Of a DNA stretch of 64,000 nucleotides, positions 11,774 to 21,209 are shown piece by piece; within the stretch, counting starts at the first letter, position 1; each line of letters starts with the position of its first letter. Below the pieces are notes generated by a model, which was given only the letters and a program-made list of their open reading frames with translations, did not search any database and was not told where the DNA came from. The stretch lies in assembly GCA_963932465.1 (NCBI GenBank), contig OZ010791.1:620999800-621063799 (forward strand). Reading direction: 5' to 3'. The DNA comes from Maratus speciosus (lineage: Eukaryota > Arthropoda > Arachnida > Araneae > Salticidae). A program made the position numbers and the translations under genes.

Positions 11774-12528
11774 AATGACCTTTGTATGTTAGTCAATCAC
11801 ATAAAACGTTCTTTAAAAAAAAAAAAAATCACTATTTTACTGTTCAAATTCAGATTGCAGTGCCACTTTTGCCTCTGGTGGCGAAAATGTAAGCTATTTT
11901 TTCTTTATAAATTGGTTCCCCGTAGTCTAAACAGTATGTATACGAGATGGTGTTGTGTTTGTCATAGTATATTCTTTATAATTTACACTTATACTTCAAT
12001 TATGGATGCCTGTATATAAAAAATCCTTAACAAATAAAGATTAACAAAATGATAACTAATATATCCGTGGTTTAGTGTCAGGAAAGCGTAACTACAAAAA
12101 TTCAACTTTGGGATAATGAACACAAAGGTGAATATTCCAGATTTTTCCTTCAACAGCAATACACTTTTTTAAAAAGGGAGTAGCAAATTAGTTCATATGT
12201 TCTCAAGACATTCATTTTATTGGGCCAAACATCAGAAGGCTACTGCAGAATAGTATCTATCCACATGTTTAGTTTACAGATATATCAGAGACATTAGTAA
12301 AAAGATGTTGCAAGTTAAGAAAATACCATCCTAAAATAAACATAACTGTAGTTAATACTCCCAGTACTTCCTATTAAAGGGACCTTCAACTTTCTAAAAC
12401 AGTGTGATGCAATGCAAGCTTCAGAAAAATGCCATTTTTTGTTAAATGATATAAACAGCTATGGGAGGGGGAGGGAAACTGCTTGTTTATATGTATTAGA
12501 TAAACTGTTTCAGAGACAAATTCTTCTG

Positions 12529-12530
<2 letters not shown>
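11774..12530. other. AT-rich stretch, nothing recognised
   Basis: No exon, RNA gene or element boundary was recognised to the right of the piggyBac element before the TA microsatellite. Open frames at 11786-12019 have no domain. Confidence 0.4.
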
Positions 12531-12534
<4 letters not shown>

Positions 12535-12620
<86 letters not shown>

Positions 12621-12651
12621 TATATATATATAGATATATATATATATATAT
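12535..12651. repeat. (TA)n microsatellite
   Basis: About 115 bp of near-perfect TA dinucleotides, with GATA interruptions near 12618 and 12632. The open frames crossing it on both strands consist of repeated Tyr-Ile and are artefacts. Confidence 0.97.
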
Positions 12652-12799
12652 CAAACTGTAAAAATATTGAACAAAATTTTTTTGCGTGCATGAAATAATA
12701 AATACAGTGTTGTTGGAGATGCAAAATAAAGCACATTGCAGATGATTGGAGAACAGATGCATAAAAGACTGTTAAGGGAAAAACTGGCATTTCACGAAA

Positions 12800-13265
12800 A
12801 ACTGACAAAATGTCCTGCACACGACACTTATATAACTATATTTATCTATTAACTTATAAGTTGTTAAAATATAAACTATACATTAAAATCATATATTTTC
12901 ATATTATCCTTGTTGTTTCAATTTGAGGATGCAATATAGCATTGTTAAAACAGCAATAAGATGTAGAAAAGCTGCTCACCACGTGATATGAAATGCCTCT
13001 TTAATAAGGTTTTAAAATCTCCACATTTTAAACCCTAGACTTAAGTAATCTGCCAATATTCAGGGGCATTCCATGAAAAATAGAAAAAAGGTCCTGCAAG
13101 TGACATTTACATAAATACCTATATCTATTAATTTATAAATTGTTAAAAAATAAACTATTAAAAATAACAAAAACTGTTAGATTTTCATATTAGCATAGTT
13201 GTTTTAATTTGAAGATATAATAGCACTGTTGAAAAAGCAGCAATATGTAGAAAAGTTGTCTCACT
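12800..13265. repeat. Direct duplication, two diverged copies
   Basis: The block starting near 12805 (GTCCTGCACACGACACTTAT, then TTATAAGTTGTTAAAATA and ATGTAGAAAAGCTG) recurs near 13090 (GTCCTGCAAGTGACATTTAC, TATAAATTGTTAAAAAATA, ATGTAGAAAAGTTG). Copies of about 175 bp are offset by about 280 bp. No coding content is visible. Confidence 0.7.
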
Positions 13266-13745
13266 TAAGGGTCTTTCAAGATGCACGATTTTTCTATTGT
13301 AAGAAATAAGCTACTTTATAGATAATTGTGAAACAGGCATATTTTGCATTAAAATTAACTACATTGAATCTATGTTATCTCCAAAAAGAGACCTTTTTTT
13401 TTGGAAGCGTTTGGGTCCAAAGGACCTGGGATTCCTGAAGACATCACTAAAATAATTTGCCAAGAAGTACCCGTGAAACTTTCCCTTTTATGCGAAGGCC
13501 CCTACAAAAAAGGTAATAGCTAGGGGTATTGCACCATTTTATACCAACAGTTATTTTCAGGAAATTTTACAAATTTTGCAATTGAATATGGTATAGATTT
13601 CTGCTCAGGAAAAAGTGGTGGGATGGTCCTCTTAGGTTATGCCACTGGATGTGCTCTCAACTTTCTGATACTAAACTACAGATAAAAATGGCGATAATAT
13701 ATACAAAATGTACACTGATGAGAAAAGATCACAGCATTAATAAAA

Positions 13746-13984
13746 TTATACACAATGTTTTCCCTTAGCATGCCTTCTCATTGTGGACTTTTGAGCAAAA
13801 CGTCTGCCACAATGAGGACATGGATGAGGTCTTTCACCTGTGTGAGTCAATATGTGATCTCTTAACCGTCCTTTTGCAGCCGTACTGTAAGAACAATAAG
13901 GACACTGCATTATTGAACTTGATCCTCGACACCTTCTCAAATTTGAAAAGATCATATCTACATTATATGGAAGAGAGTCGCTGC
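13746..13984 (-). CDS. Terminal exon encoding two C2H2 zinc fingers
   Basis: This is probably the last coding exon of a zinc-finger transcription factor. On the minus strand a pyrimidine tract with AG at 13985-13986 precedes GCAGCGACTC. The exon then runs in frame to TAA at 13746-13748. It encodes finger one CPYCSYSTAAKGRLRDHILTH (C-x2-C-x12-H-x3-H), linker TGERPH and finger two CPHCGRRFAQKSTMRRHAKGKH (C-x2-C-x12-H-x4-H), ending five residues after the last His. It starts with the last two bases of a codon, so the upstream exon must end in phase 1. No partner exon was recognised in the window; it would lie at higher coordinates on this strand. Paired-finger terminal exons are known in BTB zinc-finger genes such as arthropod lola, where many are spliced alternatively to common upstream exons. 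That identity is only a suggestion. Confidence 0.82.
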
Positions 13985-15884
13985 CTAAAAGAAATAAGAG
14001 CAATAAATATGAAAAACTAATATTTTTTACATAAATTAAATAATCAGATACAAATAAATAAAACTTAACATTGAAAATCAATACAACTTTTAACAGCATA
14101 TAAATCCTTATCAAGTATAGCTGATAGTATCAACACACAAAAAACAGAGTGAAAATTTATAACAATGCAATAATTTAAAGAAGCTTGAGACAGAACCAAA
14201 ATTAATTACAAACTAAGAACCTTTTTAAAATTAGGTATATTATTGATAAACTATTTTACCTAGCATCATATTAAAACTAAATCATAGTACAATTAATATT
14301 TATTAATTCTAATGATACAATTTACATTCTGATGTCATAACTTTGTTGAACAAAGTTATATTACTTATAGTAATTTAATATCAAATCTACGAACACACTT
14401 TATTTTTTGCATAAACATTGGTTTAAATCATTAGACCAACATTTAATAATTCATGTGCTAATTGATGCTTTTTAGATGAAAAATATTTTTTATGATGTAT
14501 CAAGAAAATTAAATGATAATAAATAAGATCATTATAAAGAAGTTATTTTTTTTCTTATATTAAAGTTAATTACTTTTCTTAATAAATTGAAACAAATAAT
14601 ATAAATAACTCTTGACACTACTATTTCAAACAAATGGCTAATTTTTAGCTAAAAGTCATGATTAACATTCTACCATACAAAAATTTATCCAAAAGTTACA
14701 ATAAAATTTTACAGTAATTATTCAGAAATATACAATATATATATATAATATATAAAGTATGTTGATTAGGCATACTAATCTTGAAACTTATTTCCTGAAA
14801 TACTTTCATAAATTAAAAAAAATTTGAATGGCAGAAGAAATGAAACACATTATTAGTGTAAATCTTTATCTAATCTTAGGTGTTAATTAATAAGGGTACT
14901 TTTATGTTAGCTGGACAGAAATCTTGCCAATAGCATTTTTTTTTTCTCACCAATAGCATCTTTTATTTTTTTTTTGTGTGTAAATTAAAAACAATTCTTT
15001 GATGTTGAATGTTTTGATTTATGGTAATATGTATTTCTTCTAATTTTTTAAAAATATTTAAATTAAATGAGTGAAAGGCGTGCATTTTAAATGCACATAA
15101 TATATGTATTCTTTAATAAAAATTATGTATTTTAAATTATAAAATGAAATGGTTATATTTTAAATAAAAATGAAAGCAATATGATGATGATCCTATAACC
15201 TGTGCCCGGTTAACATAAAAATACCAAAATAAAAATAGCTACAAACAAAGAAATTTTATTAATTGGTTAAAATTAATAATATATTATTGTAGATAGCACT
15301 ATAGTACAATAACTAAACGTTAACATAACAAATCTTTTAACCAGAAAAAACTACTTTATGAAAAAAAAAATTACTATCATATTTTTTAATTCATTTATAG
15401 GATACCTTAATGTAATATCCGATAAAAATAACAAATAAATTAAACAATTAGAACTAATTCTATTCCATTAGAATTCTATAAGAATTATTTTTATTCTATA
15501 TGTGTCTACAGTGTGCGTGCAAAATACTGTCAAGAGCAGAAACAAGAAAAATTTACACTGAAAATCTTTCAGGGAAATATCACATACTTACAAAGTGAGT
15601 TAAAAAAAAAAAAATGTGACTTTTTTTGATACAATACGGATGAATCATAGGCCTACTTTTCTCATGTCATTGAATGCAGATTTAAATATCACAAAATGAG
15701 AGCAGTACTATTTTTAAGTTTTTAAATATGAGAGCAGTATTATTTTTTTGCTTATGTTGTGCACCCTTATTGTCCACTAATCTTTGACATAATGAAAAGT
15801 AACATAGCTCATACTGATATAAACACATTTTAAAGCCATTTATCCAGAATGGTTGCAACTAGATGTATTCTAGATAGCTGTTTT
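13985..15884. other. AT-rich stretch upstream of the zinc-finger exon
   Basis: Presumably intron of the minus-strand zinc-finger gene. GTACTTTTATGTTAGCTGG near 14895 and its counterpart GTTAACATAAAAATACC near 15208 resemble the ends of the TIR family at 47422-48652, so a small related element may lie at about 14895-15220. Nothing else was recognised. Confidence 0.4.
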
Positions 15885-16523
15885 TAACACTTTCCAACAA
15901 CGTTGAAAAGTTTTTATAATTTCAGTTTGTCTGGCCATGCTCTAACTCTCGTAAATATGCTCGGATTGCTCTGAAATTTTTGGATGTTATTAAGGTTCAA
16001 CATAGCACAATCCCTATTTCAAATGAAGTTTGTAGCATGTTTAGTTCATTTACAGGGAAAGTCAAAAGTTTTCCGTTACATTACGGCTTATGGGAGAAAA
16101 TAATTTCAAATGATTTTTAATGATATTACACGCTTTCAAGCATAAAATAATTGCTATGCATTTATGAAGTGCACTAAAATAAGCATTCTGAAGAATATGC
16201 AGTGCAAAGAATACTTATTATTCATTTACAGGGCCACACAAAAGAATTCCATAACATAACAATATTGGGAGGGGGGGGGATTTTTTGTGACGTATTTTAA
16301 TTATGTTAAACTATTTCATATATAATGAAATTGATATACGTCAGGACGTTTACTATAAGTTATTTCATGCATAATAAGAAATGCATAGCATTTACAGGGA
16401 CACACAAAATATTTCAGATACTATATTGTGTCTGAAATACTTTACATAAGCGATGATTGCTGGAAATACCTTTTTAATTATGATATGCACTTTTATTTTA
16501 TTATGTTTCACTATATTTATGCA

Positions 16524-17472
16524 CAGGGGTGTAAAAATACCGGGCGACTAAATTTTCGACACTGGCGCCTAAATATGTCTTAGGAAATGAAAACAATTCC
16601 TATTTATAACCTTGATTATTTATGGATTTTTTTTTTTCTTTTTGTTCCATGCGCAAAGAAAAAAAAATAAATTAAGTTCTCTTTCACTGAACTGGACTTA
16701 TTAAAATTATTATTAAATCATTTCCAGAAATATTTTGTCACATTGAATGTTGATTTGGAAACAACTGAAAGTATTGCTCTTGACGAATGGTATGAGTTTA
16801 AGGTACTATGCAAAGACATGAAATTTAGTGAGCTTTTCATCAAATCAATGAAAAATGATTCTAAATTTCCAATTTTATCAAAGTTACTGCAAATTGTATC
16901 TGCAATACCTGTGGCAACTGCATCCTGTGAGTGAGGATTCAGCACAATGAATTTTATTAAGAACAAGTTTCGCTCTACTTAGACATCACAAAATTTAAAT
17001 GATTTATTATAAATAAATTTAAATGGACCTTTTGTAGAAGCATTTGATCCTACAAAAGCAGTTGAACGCTGGTGCTTTACATAAAAAACAACAAGACACA
17101 TGAGCGGTCATAAACATCATAAAAATTTAAAAGCAAATGAGAACAAACAATAAGTTAACAGTATTGATTTATGGCATATATTATAGTCCTTGAAGTGAAT
17201 TACATATTTGTACTTTTGAGGTGTTTAAAGAAGTTTTTAATGATTATTATTTGTATTTTACATCAGCACTTCCAATTTTTTTATATCAATATTTATAATT
17301 TTATGTAACATTACTTTTTTATACAAGAAAAAATTATGTCATGTGTCAGATATATTTAATTAAAAAGAGTAACTTGTATGTACTATTATTAACTTATACT
17401 GTAATTTCATTTTACAAATTTGTTATCGATAGTAACTGGCTCCTAGATTTTCAAAAAATTTTTACACCCCTG
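16524..17472 (+). mobile_element. hAT element with perfect 8-bp target duplication
   Basis: The unit begins CAGGGGTGTAAAAAT and ends ATTTTTACACCCCTG. It is flanked by TTTATGCA on both sides (16516-16523 and 17473-17480). At 949 bp it is an internally deleted derivative that keeps only the C-terminal dimerisation part of a hAT transposase at about 16743-17085. Confidence 0.93.
16743..17085 (+). pseudogene. hAT transposase C-terminal dimerisation domain remnant
   Basis: The frame contains SKLLQIVSAIPVATASCE, a TGA at 16932-16934, then GFSTMNFIKNKFRST and further on VERWCF. The hAT dimerisation domain is recognised by the (A/S)TASCER.FSxxNxIKxKxR block. The stop sits exactly where that block usually has Arg, consistent with a CGA-to-TGA change. 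The catalytic core is missing from this short copy. Confidence 0.88.
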
Positions 17473-17616
17473 TTTATGCATACTATACGGTATGCATAAA
17501 TGCCATAGTTCATATACAGGCTACACAAAAGAATTCTTAAGGTTACTGAGTATGAGCATAAATTGCTTAAAGGTGGTTTTTAAAGGAGTTATGCATTTTA
17601 ACGCTGAATGGCATTT

Positions 17617-18020
17617 GGGCAATCCCGTGCAGAGAGTCGCACACGTAACGCAGGCTTTAATTTTCATTTATTGAATTATTTTTTTAATTTTAATTGTGAT
17701 TTTAGGTGGTATGGTAAAAAAGTTATTACCATATTTTTTAATTTAAATGTGTGGAAATAAAACTCACAGAAATATATCATTTAATTTCATTACTCAAAAT
17801 TTGCTTTTTTTCTAAGTCACACACGTAACGTTTTTAAAAAGCTATTTAAAAAATAACTATTATATCAAAATGATAGGATTTTGCATGAAAGAATACGGTA
17901 AAGTGTATCTTTTTTAAAAAACTTTTGTTTGGATTTTTAAATAAGAAATATATTGAAAAATCCTTGATTAATTAGAAATTTTTTTGTTCAAAATGCCACA
18001 CACGTAACATGGAATGGCCC
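17617..18020. mobile_element. Insertion of about 404 bp carrying repeated CACACGTAAC motifs
   Basis: Comparison with the inverted copy at 61540-61620 shows an interruption between GAATGGCATTT and ATTTAGTTTACT. The insertion is bounded by GGGCAATCCC and GGAATGGCCC, imperfectly inverted, with ATTT on both sides. Inside, CACACGTAAC occurs three times (about 17639, 17819 and 17999) at 180-bp intervals. The superfamily is unclear. Confidence 0.6.
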
Positions 18021-18390
18021 ATTTAGTTTACTAAGAAATGTTTGCAGAAGATAGATAAAATGATATACAGGGTCACACAAAGAATTGGATACATAATCGT
18101 CTATGAATGATAATATCTGAAAATGTGATTTCAGTAATTTTAAGAGTGTTTTAGTTTAAATCAAATTTTAGCTAAATAGTGGCATATAATAAAGGTATTA
18201 TTGGCTATGGACGGTAACTGCTGAAATCAATTTTTAAAATGTTTTATGCATTTTCTAAAACGTTTAATTAGTTATCTTATTTACCTTATTTCCCTAAACA
18301 ACGAAGTTTTGTTAAAGCATTCAGAAGTGTTTGGAAAGTGTTTCATAATCTATGCTTAACGCATGATTTTTCTTTGTTTTTTTTTTTAAT

Positions 18391-19810
18391 AAAGAATTGG
18401 TTGGGCATCAAAGCAACAACCATTTGATCAGATTCATACAACATTAAATGATTGTACCATTGTTCCAGACTTCTCTTAATTATTAATCAGATTTAATAAA
18501 AATTGAAGATTAATCAGAGTTTGAAAGAAAGCAATTTATGGGATTCCCTAAACAATAATTCTGCATCAAAATAAAAATGACCTATATCTAAATGCTTCCA
18601 TTCACAGATTTTAGTGTCACTTTATGCCATGCATGTGGTAATGCATCAAAGACAAAGTCTGTCAAAAACTGAATTTTTCTGCAGTTTCTTGCAATTTTGT
18701 CTCAACAGGTATTACTGTATATATTAAAGATAAAAAATAGTAATTTAATATTTTTAATAAAAATATCCACTGTTTACTGAAACCAGTAAAACCTGAGGCA
18801 ACGGGACCTGTCTATAACGGAAACTAACATTATGCCAATCCTCAAAAACATATTTTCTGCCACTCAACAAAACAAAACTTTCTGACACATTCATAGACTC
18901 AGTCTAATACATAAAATTGTCAGTCATGCAAATGGCAACGATATGGAATTGAATAGCATATTTTGATAAGTGTCTTGCAGTTCAAGTTATAATCGAATGC
19001 TGTCTTTTGATGACCCTTCAAATACTGTCACGTCCAGATATTCGATTCAAAGCATCCATTTTGACAGTATCTTCTGAAAAACCCTTTGCATTTAAAGAAA
19101 AAAGAGAAATGCTAATCGATTTCTTACCATGAGTAGCTGCTGACTTTTTGCATTTATGAATAAAAATCAATAATTTAAAGTTATATTTCATAGAAATACT
19201 TTATCATTCCTTAAATACAGCTACAACGGATATTTTATTGTACTATAAGCTTCTGTTCTTCTTACAGTAAATTTATGAGCAATATTATTTAATAGATTAA
19301 AGGCATAATTAATGCTAAATCAACCTAATTAAAATCTTAAAAGATAAACACATCTTGTCTCCCTAATGCTTCCTTTTTTAAATACATACATACACTGAAA
19401 TTTTATTATTTCCTTGGTTAAAATGATGAATTCTTCTGCCCATGTTTGAAAAATGCATGTAATACTTCATATATGTGAGATAAAAAGTGTAATCTCTGAA
19501 AGAATAGACAATCTCTCATAGTAACTGTTCTTCTAAAAACAGTTTGATCTGTTATTGACCATGTGATTTCAGAAACTTCCAAAATTCACAGACATTTTCA
19601 GAGAATGAATCGCTCATTACTAAGTTAGTGCTAAAGTAACGAAATGACTAAATGAATGCCCATATGTGACACTGATACAACAACTGATTTCGAGTCCCAA
19701 AGTCCGAACACAAACTCACATCTTTTCCTATCAGTTTCTCTGTCTCTATTCATGAATCACGAAATGAAGGTAGCATTTGAAGTTTGTTTCTTTTAGTTCT
19801 GCAGCAAGTT
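18391..19810. other. AT-rich stretch, nothing recognised
   Basis: No plausible exon, RNA gene or transposon end was identified. Confidence 0.35.
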
Positions 19811-19816
19811 GGGGAT

Positions 19817-20395
19817 GAGTTCCATATCCTGTGCCAGAAGATTTTTGGCGAAAAAAAATCTTGCCAAAATGCCGTTTTGGCGACATGAAAATTTTTCCAA
19901 GATTGCAGAAAAACATCATTTTTAAATCTTTATATTAATTTTAAATCAATGATTTTGCACCATTTTTAAAGATAGAAAATGATATAAAAACATGGATTTA
20001 TAAATTACACAAAGATTTAAAAACGAAGTTTTTGCGCCATCTTGGAAATTTTTTTCCGATACAATTACACAAATTTTAGCAGCATTCTAAATAAATGTCC
20101 TTTTTGAGACTAATACTTGTTATTGTCAGGGGGGCTCTGCCCCTCTGAACCCAACATTTTCGACAATAAAAAAAAAGAAAAAACTGGCCAGAAACTTTTT
20201 ATAAATTTCAACAATATTTCAAAAACTATTATTTTTAATGCAGGTAAAATCCCGCTCACAACTACCAAAAAGAAAAAAAGTATAAAAAAGATGTATAAAA
20301 ATAGAAAAAATGTATAAAAATAATTTAAAGAAATAATAGAAAAGATGGAACACAGAAACATAGAAAAAATGTATAAAAATAATTTAAAAATGCTT

Positions 20396-20427
<32 letters not shown>

Positions 20428-21058
20428 AAAAAACAGTAAGAATTTAATGTTTATAAAATGATCCCATTTAGGGTCTGAAACAGGGTACCAACTATTCATC
20501 TGAAAAAGCACATGTTTAGATTTATTTAGAATGCTGCTAAAGTTCGAGCAATTGCATCTGAAGAAATTTTCAAAGTGGAAGAAATTTTCAAAAACTTCGT
20601 TTTTAAATCTTTATGTAATTTATAAATCCATGTTTTTACATCATTTTCTCTTTTTAAAAATGGTGTAAAATCATTGATTTATAAATAATATAAAGATTTA
20701 AAAATGATGTTTTTCCACAATCTTGGAAAAATTAACGAGACTTTACTTACATCGACCAGCACAGAGAGTAATTCGAATGCGAGTGTCAGTGTGGCGTCAG
20801 AGCAAATTCTTATCTAACCAAATTCAAAATTTGCTGACTAACAGTTCCCGTGATACTAGTAAACCAATAAGCTTCAAGATCTCACGTCAACCAGTTGTCC
20901 GGTTTTAAAAAGGCATTTCCGAAAAAAAGCAACCCTAAAGCCGTTCCAACGATCCGAAATCCGACGAACAAACTTAAACCAGATCGAAACATTTATCGCC
21001 AAACAAAGCGTGTCAAAAAAATCGCCAAATCTTCCGGCACAGGTTATGGGATTCTTCC
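19817..21058. repeat. Large inverted repeat with a GC-richer core
   Basis: The left arm begins CCATATCCTGTGCCAGAAGA and the right arm ends with the inverse (CTTCCGGCACAGGTTATGGGA). Inner arms pair again: 19890-20097 against 20521-20735, sharing GTTTTTAAATCTTTATGTAA-type blocks on opposite strands and AGCAGCATTCTAAATAAA. Between 20740 and 21000 lies a GC-richer block with no counterpart in the left arm. The arrangement suggests a long-TIR DNA element, perhaps Mutator-like, with captured or inserted sequence. The class is inferred. Confidence 0.6.
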
Positions 21059-21209
21059 CGCAAGTTGATACAGTAATGAGTCATATTCTAAAGTATCAAT
21101 TCGGTACTTTGTATCACAGAGAGTACCCGTTACTCAGTAATGGTTTGCAAAAGCTCTAAACATAAAATCAGCACTCACAATGAATCCTACTTTACTCTAA
21201 ATATGTATA

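Larger units (their letters stand above)
15885..18390. repeat. Dispersed repeat built of diverged units of about 150 bp
   Basis: A motif of the form ACAGGGxCACACAAAAGAATTC recurs at about 16235, 16393, 17516 and 18069, after an end containing AACACTTTCCAACAACGTTG and GTCTGGCCATGCTCTAACTC. The whole segment is matched by an inverted copy at 60840-62320. The two copies share both outer ends (CACTTTCCAACAA at one end, ATCATGCGTTAAGCATAGAT-like at the other). Two later insertions, 16524-17472 and 17617-18020, interrupt this copy. No coding frame belongs to the repeat itself. The superfamily is not clear. Confidence 0.7.

Noticed and set aside
12386..12820. Open frames of repeated Tyr-Ile over 12.4-12.8 kb
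   Set aside because: They are translations of the (TA)n microsatellite and have no domain.
13781..14020. Plus-strand open frame opposite the zinc-finger exon
   Set aside because: It is the antisense of the C2H2 exon; the minus strand shows the cysteine/histidine spacing and a splice acceptor.
20110..20511. Minus-strand frame rich in Phe and Leu
   Set aside because: It is the complement of A-runs (low complexity) and has no membrane-protein family resemblance.
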